Of a stretch of DNA of 64,000 nt, positions 50,825 through 60,060 are shown in pieces (within the stretch, counting starts at the first letter, position 1; every line of letters starts with the position of its first letter). A program made the translations under genes and the position numbers. The DNA lies in NCBI GenBank assembly GCA_944322545.1, contig CALUPF010000028.1, positions 62,001 through 126,000 of the forward strand. Direction: 5' to 3'. The notes under the pieces were generated by a model. That model made no database searches. It saw only the letters and a list, made by a program, of their open reading frames with translations, and was not told where the DNA came from. This DNA comes from Candidatus Gastranaerophilales bacterium (GTDB taxonomy: Bacteria; Cyanobacteriota; Vampirovibrionia; Gastranaerophilales; Gastranaerophilaceae).

Positions 50825-51813
50825 TATTAATCACAGGTGGTGCAGGTTACATTGGTAGTCATACTGTTTTAAATTTTTTGAAAGATAACTATGATGTTTT
50901 GGTTTTTGATAACCTCGAAACTGGGCACATTGAAACTATCGAAGAATTGAAAAAAGCCGGTAATGTTACCTTTGAAAAAGGTGATTTGAGAAACATCGAG
51001 GATATTGACAGAGTTTTTGAAAAGTATCATATAGAGACAGTTATTCATTTTGCTGCATTTGCTTTAGTTGGTGAAAGTGTTGTAGAACCTGCTAAGTATT
51101 ACAGAAATAATACTGTCGGCACACTGAATCTTTTAGACACTATGGTAAAACATAACGTTAAAAGTATTATCTTTTCTTCTACTTGTGCAACTTATGGAGA
51201 GCCTCAATATACACCAATTGATGAGAAACATCCTCAAAACCCAATCAATCCATATGGTGCATCAAAGCTTATGGTAGAAAGAATTATGAGTGATTATGAT
51301 GCTGCTTATGGCTTGAAGTCTGTTAAGTTGAGATATTTCAACGTTGCAGGTTGCGATACACAAGGAAGAGTTGGAGAATGGCATGAGCCTGAGACTCATT
51401 TGATTCCAAATATTTTAAAATCTGTTTTTGGTGAAGGTAAGACTTTCAAAATTTTTGGTGATGATTACCAAACACCAGATGGAACATGTATAAGAGATTA
51501 TGTTAACGTTGAAGATTTAGCTCAAGCTCACAAACTTGCTTATTTATGGTTGAAAAAAGAAAATCGCTCTGAGGTCTTTAATCTAGGAACAGAAAATGGT
51601 AACAGTGTAAAAGAAGTTTTTGATGCTTGTGAAAAAGTTTTAAATCAGAAAATCAATGTTGAAGTTGCTCCAAGAAGACCTGGAGATCCTGCAACTTTAT
51701 ATGCAAATGCTAATAAGGCTAAGTCTGAATTGCATTGGAATCCTGAAAGAACTCTTGAACATAGCATTGATACAGCTTATAAGTTTGAGCAAAAATTGCA
51801 AAAGTTGAAATAA
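50821..51813 (+). CDS. galE: UDP-glucose 4-epimerase
   Basis: A 330-residue short-chain dehydrogenase-type epimerase. The NAD loop G-G-A-G-Y-I-G-S-H is at residues 6-14; S-S-T-C-A-T-Y-G near 122 and the catalytic Y-G-A-S-K near 147 are present; R-Y-F-N-V-A-G and R-D-Y-V-N-V-E-D-L are typical of GalE. It interconverts UDP-glucose and UDP-galactose and would feed the two mutases. The ATG at 50821 has GAGGAGG upstream and overlaps the glf stop. Confidence 0.95.
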   Translation: MILITGGAGYIGSHTVLNFLKDNYDVLVFDNLETGHIETIEELKKAGNVTFEKGDLRNIEDIDRVFEKYHIETVIHFAAFALVGESVVEPAKYYRNNTVGTLNLLDTMVKHNVKSIIFSSTCATYGEPQYTPIDEKHPQNPINPYGASKLMVERIMSDYDAAYGLKSVKLRYFNVAGCDTQGRVGEWHEPETHLIPNILKSVFGEGKTFKIFGDDYQTPDGTCIRDYVNVEDLAQAHKLAYLWLKKENRSEVFNLGTENGNSVKEVFDACEKVLNQKINVEVAPRRPGDPATLYANANKAKSELHWNPERTLEHSIDTAYKFEQKLQKLK

Positions 51814-51816
51814 TAT

Positions 51817-52800
51817 ATGATGGTTGATGAAATCAAAAATAAAATAGAAAAACCTGAAATAAAAAGTGTTGTAGTTGCGTGCAATACATTTTTAAGGCCG
51901 GAATTTTTGAAAAAATGTCTTGATGGTGTTTCTAAATTAAGAATTCCTGAAGGTATTGATATAAAAGTTTTGGTTGTTGATAACGATAAAGATGCTTCAG
52001 CTTTAGCTGTTGTTGATAGTGTTAAAACTGATTTTCCTTTTGAAATTTTTTATTTCGTTGAAGAAAAAAGAGGGCTATCTAATGCTAGAAACAGGCTTTT
52101 AAAAGAAGCTATAAATCTTGGAGCTACTCATATAGCTGTTTTAGATGACGATGATATTCCTGATGAAAATTGGGTTTTTGAATTAATTGATTTATATAAA
52201 ACACAAGATAATGCTTACATTATTTCAGGGCCTGAGTTTTGTTGTTTTGATGGAGAATTCCCTTCCTTTTTAACTAATAATAATATCTTTATTAAAAAGA
52301 CTACAAAGCAAAAAGGTGAAATAAGAAAAGTTTGCTCTACTCATAATGCGTTTTTTCCTGTTGATATAATGACTAAAAATGGAATATGGTTTAATCCTGA
52401 TTTTGTTTTTATGGGTGGTGAAGATGGCGATTTCTTTTTTAGAGCAAGCGAAGTAGGTTATACAATTGTTGCAAATCCGGATGCGATTGTAAGGGAGATT
52501 AATGACAAAAACAGAGTTAATTTAAAATGGATTTTGCACAGATCTTTTTATAACGGTTATTCAGGTTCTTATTTAAAATATAGAGAATCTGGTAATGTTT
52601 TTAAAAGATTGTTTTATATTTTTAAGGTGTTGATGGTTGTTGTTTTAGATATGTTCTTTGTTCCATTTTCTATTATTGGTGGTTTGACATTCTTTTTTAA
52701 TATTTTAGGTTTAACCAGTAAAAATTTAGGCAAATTATTGGGAGCTGTTAACTTAAAACCCTTAAATTATTATAAAAACCTTAATGGAGGAATAAAATAG
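51817..52800 (+). CDS. Glycosyltransferase family 2
   Basis: A 327-residue GT-A glycosyltransferase. V-V-A-C-N-T-F-L-R-P near residue 20 starts the nucleotide-binding fold, A-V-L-D-D-D-D near 107 is the metal-binding DxD, and G-G-E-D-G-D-F-F near 200 is the acceptor-site motif. A hydrophobic region at about 268-300 may bind the membrane. It adds a sugar to a growing surface glycan; donor and acceptor are unknown. It lies 3 bases after galE and directly before the next transferase. Confidence 0.87.
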   Translation: MMVDEIKNKIEKPEIKSVVVACNTFLRPEFLKKCLDGVSKLRIPEGIDIKVLVVDNDKDASALAVVDSVKTDFPFEIFYFVEEKRGLSNARNRLLKEAINLGATHIAVLDDDDIPDENWVFELIDLYKTQDNAYIISGPEFCCFDGEFPSFLTNNNIFIKKTTKQKGEIRKVCSTHNAFFPVDIMTKNGIWFNPDFVFMGGEDGDFFFRASEVGYTIVANPDAIVREINDKNRVNLKWILHRSFYNGYSGSYLKYRESGNVFKRLFYIFKVLMVVVLDMFFVPFSIIGGLTFFFNILGLTSKNLGKLLGAVNLKPLNYYKNLNGGIK

Positions 52801-53874
52801 ATGATAAAAGTATCAGTTGTTGTTCCTATATACAATGTTGAGAAATATCTTTCACAGTGTATTGAAAGTATTCTTTCTCAAACATTGAAAGATATTGAGG
52901 TGATTTGTGTTAATGATGGTTCAAAAGATTCGTCTTTGAGTATATTAAAAGATTTTTCTAGTAAGGACGATAGGGTCATGGTTATAGACAAAGAAAATTC
53001 CGGCTATGGCGATACTATGAACATTGGACTTTCTGCTGCAACAGGGGAATATATTTCGATAGTTGAATCTGACGATTTTATTGATAAAAATATGCTAGAA
53101 GATTTATATAATATTGCAAAAGATAATGATTGTGATGTTGTAAAAAGTGATTGGTATAAATACTGGACAAAAAACAATTTGTCTTTAAAATCTGGTAAAA
53201 TATCACCAGATTTATCCAATAAGGTTATTTCTGCATTTGAACATCCTGAAATTCTTGGCATTCAGCCTTCAATATGGAGCGGGATATATAAAAGAAGTTT
53301 TCTTGTTGATAATAATATAAAATTTTTGACTACACCTGGTGCATCTTATCAGGATACGTCTTTTAATTTTAAAGTTTTTGCGCTTGCAAAAAGGGTGCTT
53401 TTGACAAGTAAAGCATATTTGTATTACAGACAAGATAATCCTGCGTCTTCCATTAATGACAAAACAAAAACAGGAATAATATTCAAAGAGTATGATGAGA
53501 TAAATAGATTTATTAATGAAACAAAAGGTTTAGAGCCTTTATTTCCTCAAAAGTTTACCAATGAATTTAAAGCGTATCAATGGACCTTGAAGCGTATAGA
53601 TTTACCTTTGAGAGCGGGTTTTATTGATGATTTGTCTGAAAGATATAAGAATTATTCACAGTTATACGATTTTTCAAAGATGGATTTGAAAAAGTCTATA
53701 AAGGATAAAATTTTATTGCTTATTAATGATGCTGGTAAATTTTCTAAGCAATTTGAGAAGGAAATGAAAAAAGAAAGATGGAGTCAAATAAGAAGAAATC
53801 TTATTTCTGTGAAAATCAATAAATCAAGGATAAGTGTAAAACTTTTAGGTTTACAGCTTATTAATATTGGATAA
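52801..53874 (+). CDS. Glycosyltransferase family 2
   Basis: A 357-residue GT2 enzyme: V-V-P-I-Y-N-V-E-K-Y-L near residue 6, V-N-D-G-S-K-D near 40, and V-E-S-D-D-F-I near 90 as the metal-binding motif. The C-terminal third is helical and basic and ends with a short beta motif (I-S-V-K-I-N then V-K-L-L-G-L-Q-L-I) that recurs in other proteins of this cluster. It starts directly after the preceding stop. Confidence 0.9.
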   Translation: MIKVSVVVPIYNVEKYLSQCIESILSQTLKDIEVICVNDGSKDSSLSILKDFSSKDDRVMVIDKENSGYGDTMNIGLSAATGEYISIVESDDFIDKNMLEDLYNIAKDNDCDVVKSDWYKYWTKNNLSLKSGKISPDLSNKVISAFEHPEILGIQPSIWSGIYKRSFLVDNNIKFLTTPGASYQDTSFNFKVFALAKRVLLTSKAYLYYRQDNPASSINDKTKTGIIFKEYDEINRFINETKGLEPLFPQKFTNEFKAYQWTLKRIDLPLRAGFIDDLSERYKNYSQLYDFSKMDLKKSIKDKILLLINDAGKFSKQFEKEMKKERWSQIRRNLISVKINKSRISVKLLGLQLINIG

Positions 53875-54001
53875 ATAAAGTTTTCTGATTTTTGTTATAC
53901 AATTTTTATTTTTCTCATAATGTTTTTCGACTTGAAAAAATAAACATACTTAATAATTGTTTATATTGCAAGGTTTTATACTATGTTTGGGATATGATGT
54001 A

Positions 54002-54029
54002 AACATACGTTTTTGTTAAAATGTATGTT
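54002..54029. repeat. Inverted repeat before second glf
   Basis: AACATAC (54002-54008) and GTATGTT (54023-54029) form a 7-bp inverted repeat, and AAACATAC also occurs at 53942-53949. TATGAT at 53993-53998 may be a -10 box. The repeats could be an operator or leader hairpin; this 172-base gap splits the polysaccharide cluster into two possible transcripts. Confidence 0.35.
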
Positions 54030-54055
54030 AGTATGCACAGGGGAGTTTGCTAAAA

Positions 54056-55201
54056 GTGACGAATCTTATAAACGTTATAGTAGGAGCAGGTTTTTCAGGC
54101 GCAGTCTTGGCTTCTCTTATAGCTAACAATACTGATGAAAAGGTCATTGTTCTTGACAGAAGAGATGTTGTAGGTGGTAATTGTCATGATTATTTAGATG
54201 ATAATTCGATCACTGTCCATAAATATGGTCCTCATATTTTTCACACCAATGATAAAAAAGTGTGGGATTATTTGTCAAAATTTACGAAATGGCATCTGTT
54301 TTATTTGAAATCGAATGTGATAATTGAGGGTAATTGTGTAACATTACCATTTAATTTAACAACGATAAGAGATTTGTTTTCTCAGCAGATGGCTGATAAG
54401 TTTGAACAAAAGCTTATTTCAAAGTATGGCTATGGTAAAAAAATTCCAATTCTAGATTTGAAAAACAATAGTGATGAAGATTTGAAATTTATTGCTGATT
54501 TTGTATATGAAAATGTTTTTAAAAATTACACTATGAAACAATGGGGACTAAGACCAGAAGAAATAGATCCTTCGGTGACAGCAAGAGTCCCTGTTTATAT
54601 TTCTTATGATAACAGATATTTTCAAGACAAGTATCAGGGTATTCCTCAAAAAGGTTATACTTCATTAATTAAAAATATGCTTGATCACAAAAATATCGAA
54701 GTTTTGTTAAACACAGATTATAAGGATTTTAATGTAAAAGCTGATAGAGTTTTTTACACAGGTGCGATAGATGAGTTTTTTGATTACAAATTTGGTGAAC
54801 TGCCGTATCGTAGCCTTGCTTTTGATGTTCAAGTTTTAGACAAAGAATATTTCCAAAAAACAGCAATCACAAATTATCCAAATGATTATGATTTTACAAG
54901 AATAACTGAGCATAAATATTTCTTGGATGAAAAATCAAATAAAACTGTGATATCGATAGAGTATCCTCAAAAATTTGTTCTTGGTGAAAATGAAAGATAT
55001 TATCCAATTCAAAATGACGAGAATCAAAAACTTTATAACAGATATTTAGAGGAAAGTAAAAAGCTCGATAATGTGTATTTCTTAGGTAGATTAGGAGATT
55101 ACAAGTATTACAACATGGATTTGACTGTTGCAAGAGCGATAGAAATGTTCGAAACCGTTTTTAATAAGACAGAAAATTTAAGTGGAGATAATAATGCCTA
55201 A
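54056..55201 (+). CDS. glf: UDP-galactopyranose mutase (second copy)
   Basis: A 381-residue paralogue of the first glf, about half identical by eye, with all hallmarks kept: G-A-G-F-S-G-A-V, K-Y-G-P-H-I-F-H-T, M-K-Q-W-G, R-Y-F-Q-D-K-Y-Q-G-I-P and L-G-R-L-G-D-Y-K-Y-Y-N-M-D. The start is GTG at 54056 with GGGGAG about 10 bases upstream; an in-frame TTG at 54047 is too close to that site. It overlaps the next gene's start by 8 bases. Two intact mutases in one cluster suggest differential regulation or two separate glycans. Confidence 0.94.
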   Translation: MTNLINVIVGAGFSGAVLASLIANNTDEKVIVLDRRDVVGGNCHDYLDDNSITVHKYGPHIFHTNDKKVWDYLSKFTKWHLFYLKSNVIIEGNCVTLPFNLTTIRDLFSQQMADKFEQKLISKYGYGKKIPILDLKNNSDEDLKFIADFVYENVFKNYTMKQWGLRPEEIDPSVTARVPVYISYDNRYFQDKYQGIPQKGYTSLIKNMLDHKNIEVLLNTDYKDFNVKADRVFYTGAIDEFFDYKFGELPYRSLAFDVQVLDKEYFQKTAITNYPNDYDFTRITEHKYFLDEKSNKTVISIEYPQKFVLGENERYYPIQNDENQKLYNRYLEESKKLDNVYFLGRLGDYKYYNMDLTVARAIEMFETVFNKTENLSGDNNA

Positions 55202-56264
55202 AGTTTCAATAGTGATGCCGGCTTATAACGTTGAGAGATATTTTCGTCAATGTATAGAAAGTGTTATAAATCAAACTCTAGAAGATATTGAGATTATACC
55301 TGTTGATGATGGTTCTCCTGATAATTGTGGAAAAATCATGGACGAATATGCCGCAAAAGATTCTAGAATTAAGCCAATTCATCAGGAAAACGGCGGCTAT
55401 GGAAAAGCAGTTAATGCTGGAATTGAGGCTGCAACCGGTGAGTATGTGGGAATTGTTGAAACAGATGATTGGATTGAACCTCAGATGTATGAAAAATTGT
55501 ATAATCAGGCCAAAAAACTTGATGCTGATATGTGCAAGTGTGATTTTTCATATTACTATGGAAATGACAGATTTAAACCTTGTCATAATATGATGACAGT
55601 TGCAAAAGAGGATGAATTATTTACTATAAAAGACTGTCCAGAGCTTTTTTTATACCATGTTAGTATTTGGTCTGCAATTTATAAAAGGGATTATTTAAAC
55701 AGAAACAATATAAGAGTTATTGAGACTAAAAGTGCCTCTTATCAAGATATGCCTTTTATGGTTGAGGTGTTGGCAAAAGGCGCTAAAATAACGTTGGTTC
55801 ATGACGCTCTTTTAAATTATAGAACAGAAGAAGGTATGAATTCTTCTACTATAAGAACTGATGGAAGATTAAAAATTATGCCTCAGATGTGTCAATTAGC
55901 AAGAGATATTTTTAAAGAAAACGATTGCTGGGAAAATGTAAAAGATGTTGCTTATAGGCAGTTTTATAACTGTTCTGTAAATATGTTTTTTCAAACAGAT
56001 AAAGAATATACAAAAGCTCATTTTGATGAATTGTGCAAGCTTTTTGATGAGTTTGATGAATCTTTGAGTAAGAAAAATTATTTCAAAAAGAAAGATTTAA
56101 AGGTTTTAAGACTCATAAAAAACAATGACTATGAAGAAATGATGAAACTTTATGAATTGAGAAAAATGAAAAAATTCAGAAAGAAGATTATTTCTATCAA
56201 GTGGAACGAGAATGAAAAATCAATAAAGCTATTTGGGAAGGTTTTATATAAAATTTCTAAATAA
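55194..56264 (+). CDS. Glycosyltransferase family 2
   Basis: A 356-residue GT2 enzyme: I-V-M-P-A-Y-N-V-E-R-Y near residue 6, V-D-D-G-S-P-D near 38, and V-E-T-D-D-W-I near 90. It is closest in layout to the 52801-53874 gene. The ATG at 55194 has GTGGAGA upstream and overlaps the glf stop; a GTG at 55182 is an in-frame but less likely start. It ends with the cluster's recurring C-terminal motif (I-I-S-I-K-W-N then I-K-L-F-G-K-V). Confidence 0.9.
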   Translation: MPKVSIVMPAYNVERYFRQCIESVINQTLEDIEIIPVDDGSPDNCGKIMDEYAAKDSRIKPIHQENGGYGKAVNAGIEAATGEYVGIVETDDWIEPQMYEKLYNQAKKLDADMCKCDFSYYYGNDRFKPCHNMMTVAKEDELFTIKDCPELFLYHVSIWSAIYKRDYLNRNNIRVIETKSASYQDMPFMVEVLAKGAKITLVHDALLNYRTEEGMNSSTIRTDGRLKIMPQMCQLARDIFKENDCWENVKDVAYRQFYNCSVNMFFQTDKEYTKAHFDELCKLFDEFDESLSKKNYFKKKDLKVLRLIKNNDYEEMMKLYELRKMKKFRKKIISIKWNENEKSIKLFGKVLYKISK

Positions 56265-56308
56265 ATATGAGATATAAATTTGAATTATATGAAAGGATTG
56301 ATACTTTA

Positions 56309-59113
56309 ATGCAAACAACAAAGATTTTAGTTTCATACCATAAAAAGGCAGAACTTTTAAATGATGATATTTTCATACCTATACATGTTGGCAGAAGCAT
56401 TGCGGCTAATACACAAGACAAACAATGGCTATGTGAGAATATGATAGGTGATGATACAGGAGATAATATTTCTATTCAAAATAAAAAATATGGAGAATTA
56501 ACTGCACAATATTTTGCATGGAAAAATCCAGATAAAATTGGCAATCCTGAATATGTTGGATTTATGCATTATAGAAGACATATGAATTTTTACCCAGAAA
56601 AGGTTTTAGATGAGAGTATCTATGGATTAGTTGAACGTTCATATATTGGCAAAGAATACAAGGAAGAGTTTGGTTTAGATGGGAATACTATATCAAATCT
56701 TGTAAAAGAATATGATATTGTTGTTGCAAAACAATGGAATGTTAAAAATGATGGTGGAAAAAATAATTACGATTTATATGCACAAAAGAATAAAATATTA
56801 GATATAAAAAACTATGATTTAGCTTTAAATATATTACTAAAAAAATACCCTGAATTTCAAAAGGCTGTAAGTGACTACAATAACAATCCTATGGGGTATT
56901 ATACAAATATATTTATAATGAAGAAAGAGTTATTTAATAAGTATTCTGCATGGTTATTTTCTATACTTTTTGAATGTGATAAAGAGACTAAAATTGAATT
57001 TGATAGGGAGTTAGGACATATTTCTGAAAGATTATTTGGTATTTATTTGACATATTTAAAAATGACTTCTTCAAATCTAAAAGTTAAAGAATTGCAAAGA
57101 ACTTTTGTTAGAAGTACAGAAATAGCTAATCATATTCCAATAGCTTTTTCATCTGATAATAATTATGTAGAGCATTTAGGCTGTACAATAGCTTCAATAC
57201 TTAAAAACAAAAAACCGAATGATTATTTGCATTTTTACATATTAAATGATGGGTTAACACGAAAAAGTAAAAAGAAAATTTATAAATTACAAAAAATAGA
57301 AAAATGTGAAATTACATTTGTTCCAGTATCAAACAATGATTTTAAAGATTGTCCTTTAACAAAGGTCTGTCCTCATATATCTATTGCAACATATTATAGA
57401 TTTATATTAGCAGATTTATTTTCATATTTAGATAAATTACTTTATTTAGACTGTGACATTACAGTTAAAGGTTCTTTATTCCCTTTGTATAATACAGATA
57501 TCCAAGATTACTACTTTGCTGGGGTAAAAGATGTTTTATATGATGATAGCGCAGAACGTCTTAATGTTAATAAATATTGCAATGCAGGTGTAATGCTCAT
57601 AAACTTAAAACGTTGGAGAGATGAAAATATACAAGAAAAATTGTTTGATTATGCTCATAAAAATAAAGATCATATTGTATGGCAAGATCAAGATGTTCTT
57701 AATGTAGTTTTACAAGATGGTATAAAGTACGTTGAGCCTATTTGGAATGCACAAGTTGGTGAATATGATTGTTGTTATGAATCAGGTTTTAATCAAATAG
57801 GGCAAAATGCTATTATTGTTCATCATATAGGCGTTTTAAAACCTTGGAAAAAGAAAAGCCAATCTCCATATAAAAATTTGTATATAGACAATTTAAAATA
57901 TACAAAATGGAAATATAAGATTCCTTTTTATATATTGCAATCTATTGATTTTAAAATAAGTAAATTGAGAAAAAAATTAATAACTATAAGGTGGAATAAA
58001 AAAGAGAAAAAGATTTCTTTATTCGGGAAGACTATTTTATCGTTGGGAAGACAAAAGAAAAGCACTTCTACGTTTAATAATCAAAACTTTTTAGATTTTG
58101 TTACTAATTATAATCTCGATTTAATAAGAAATTCTGGTTTATGGGATGTTTCTTGGTATTTGAAAGAGTATAACTATCGTGAGGATAAATTTTTAGCTTT
58201 GAGAAATTGGGCCTATGAAAGATGGGAAAGAGGTGAGTCTCCATCTAAGTATTTTAATGTTCCATATTATCAAAATACATATGATATAAAAGATGAAAAT
58301 CCTTTGTTGCATTATTTAACCAAAGGTAGATATTGGTGTTTTTATCCAAATGATAATAATGCTTTTAGTGATGAGATTGATGAAAATAAAATCAAAGAAT
58401 ATGTTGAATATTCAAAAACAAGAAAAGCTAATTCTGTCATGTATACTTGTATAACCAATAATTATGATGATTTAAATGCAATAAGAGCATATAAGTATTT
58501 TGATTGGGATTGGGATTATGTCTGTTATACAGATAATCAAGAGCACATTGAAAAAGGTCAAATTGGCATTTGGAAGATTCGTCCATTAGCATTTACTGAA
58601 TCTGATAATACAAGAATTAATAGATGGCATAAAACACATCCACATTTGTTATTTCCTGAATATCATGAAAGTTTTTATGTTGATGCGAATATAAATATAT
58701 TAACATCTAAAATATTCGATATTGTTAAACAAGAAAGTAAAACTTTAATGTTACCAGAACATTTTAATGTTAATTGCTCGTACCTAGAAGCTAAAGTGAT
58801 GTTAGAGAAAAATTTACATGACACAGATAAAATTAAAGATATGGTCTATGAGATGAGGAAAAATCATTTTCCTGCTAATTATGGATTAACAGAAAATAAT
58901 GTAATTTATAGAAAACATAACGATCCACAAATTATTGCAATAATGGAGGATTGGTGGAATTATATCGAAAATTATTCAAAAAGAGATCAGCTGTCTTTCG
59001 AATATGTTTTGTTTAAACATGGCATAAAAGTTTCTGATGTGTCTTTTGAAAATATAAGAATAGATATAAAGAATTTTTATGTATATGACCATAAAAAAAG
59101 GAGATGTAATTGA
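56309..59113 (+). CDS. Multi-domain glycosyltransferase: DUF4422 + GT8 + third glycosyltransferase-like domain
   Basis: A 934-residue fusion. Residues about 1-250: DUF4422 domain (I-L-V-S-Y-H-K-K, I-G-D-D-T-G-D-N-I-S, G-F-M-H-Y-R-R). Residues about 275-560: GT8 family, with L-D-C-D (DxD near 385), C-N-A-G-V-M-L-I-N-L near 424, Q-D-Q-D near 457 and H-H-I-G-V-L-K-P-W near 510. A short beta motif (I-T-I-R-W-N, I-S-L-F-G-K) then ends that unit. Residues about 600-700 resemble the W-Y-L-x-x-Y...P-L-L-H-Y-L linker repeats of capsule enzymes, and 720-930 resemble DUF616-type transferases (C-I-T-N-N-Y-D-D-L). The start is set at ATG 56309 with GAAAGGA upstream; ATG 56267 lacks an RBS. Confidence 0.82.
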   Translation: MQTTKILVSYHKKAELLNDDIFIPIHVGRSIAANTQDKQWLCENMIGDDTGDNISIQNKKYGELTAQYFAWKNPDKIGNPEYVGFMHYRRHMNFYPEKVLDESIYGLVERSYIGKEYKEEFGLDGNTISNLVKEYDIVVAKQWNVKNDGGKNNYDLYAQKNKILDIKNYDLALNILLKKYPEFQKAVSDYNNNPMGYYTNIFIMKKELFNKYSAWLFSILFECDKETKIEFDRELGHISERLFGIYLTYLKMTSSNLKVKELQRTFVRSTEIANHIPIAFSSDNNYVEHLGCTIASILKNKKPNDYLHFYILNDGLTRKSKKKIYKLQKIEKCEITFVPVSNNDFKDCPLTKVCPHISIATYYRFILADLFSYLDKLLYLDCDITVKGSLFPLYNTDIQDYYFAGVKDVLYDDSAERLNVNKYCNAGVMLINLKRWRDENIQEKLFDYAHKNKDHIVWQDQDVLNVVLQDGIKYVEPIWNAQVGEYDCCYESGFNQIGQNAIIVHHIGVLKPWKKKSQSPYKNLYIDNLKYTKWKYKIPFYILQSIDFKISKLRKKLITIRWNKKEKKISLFGKTILSLGRQKKSTSTFNNQNFLDFVTNYNLDLIRNSGLWDVSWYLKEYNYREDKFLALRNWAYERWERGESPSKYFNVPYYQNTYDIKDENPLLHYLTKGRYWCFYPNDNNAFSDEIDENKIKEYVEYSKTRKANSVMYTCITNNYDDLNAIRAYKYFDWDWDYVCYTDNQEHIEKGQIGIWKIRPLAFTESDNTRINRWHKTHPHLLFPEYHESFYVDANINILTSKIFDIVKQESKTLMLPEHFNVNCSYLEAKVMLEKNLHDTDKIKDMVYEMRKNHFPANYGLTENNVIYRKHNDPQIIAIMEDWWNYIENYSKRDQLSFEYVLFKHGIKVSDVSFENIRIDIKNFYVYDHKKRRCN

Positions 59114-60060
59114 ATATATTGATTACAGGAGGTGCAGGGTTCATTGGCTCAACCCTTGCAGATAAATTGATAAAAGAAAATAACAAAGTAATAGTAATTG
59201 ATAATTTTAACGATTACTATTCACCAGAGCTAAAAGAAAAAAATGTTTTTCATAATTTGACTAATCCAAATTATAGCTTATATCGCAATGATATTTGTGA
59301 TAAAGATGCTGTTGAGAAAATATTTGAAGAAAACAAAATTGATTGCGTAGTCCATATTGCAGCAAGTGCTGGAGTTAGAGCTTCAATAAGCAACCCTGAA
59401 TTGTTTGTTCAATCTAATATTGCAGGTACGATAAATATTCTAGAAGCGATGAGAAAAAATAATGTAAAAAAAATGTTTTTTGCTTCTTCTAGCTCTGTTT
59501 ATGGTAATTGCAAGGCTGAAAAATTTTCTGAGGATTTGAAAGTTACAGAACCTATTTCACCATATGCAGCAACAAAATCTGCCTGTGAGCAGTTTTTATA
59601 CACATATTCAAAATTGTATGATATTCAATCAATTTGCTTGAGATTTTTTACTGTATTTGGTCCAAGACAAAGACCAGATTTAGCAATAAGAAAATTTATT
59701 GAATTGATTGAACAAGACAAACCTATTCCTGTCTATGGCGATGGAACAACTATGAGGGATTATACCTATATTGATGATATTGTCTCAGGTATTATGTCAG
59801 CAATAAAATATGACAAAACTTCATATGAGATTATTAACCTAGGTGGTGGCTCTCCTGTAACATTGAATGAAATGATTGAGACTATTGAAAAAGTTCTAGG
59901 CAAAAATGCGAAGATTGATAGATTACCAATGCAACCAGGGGATGTGGATAAAACTGTCTCTGATATTACAAAGGCAAAAAGCCTTTTAGGTTATGAGCCT
60001 AAAACTACGTTTGAAGAAGGAATCAGAAAATTTATAGAATGGAGAAAAGATGGAAAATAA
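59110..60060 (+). CDS. NAD-dependent nucleotide-sugar epimerase (UDP-glucuronate 4-epimerase-like)
   Basis: A 316-residue extended SDR epimerase. G-G-A-G-F-I-G-S-T near residue 7 binds NAD; S-S-S-S-V-Y-G near 122 and Y-A-A-T-K near 150 are catalytic; R-F-F-T-V-F-G-P-R-Q-R-P-D near 177 is typical of UDP-glucuronate/galacturonate and related epimerases. The start is TTG at 59110 with AAGGAG upstream, sharing TTGA with the previous stop. The exact sugar is uncertain. It overlaps the next gene by 11 bases. Confidence 0.9.
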   Translation: MNILITGGAGFIGSTLADKLIKENNKVIVIDNFNDYYSPELKEKNVFHNLTNPNYSLYRNDICDKDAVEKIFEENKIDCVVHIAASAGVRASISNPELFVQSNIAGTINILEAMRKNNVKKMFFASSSSVYGNCKAEKFSEDLKVTEPISPYAATKSACEQFLYTYSKLYDIQSICLRFFTVFGPRQRPDLAIRKFIELIEQDKPIPVYGDGTTMRDYTYIDDIVSGIMSAIKYDKTSYEIINLGGGSPVTLNEMIETIEKVLGKNAKIDRLPMQPGDVDKTVSDITKAKSLLGYEPKTTFEEGIRKFIEWRKDGK

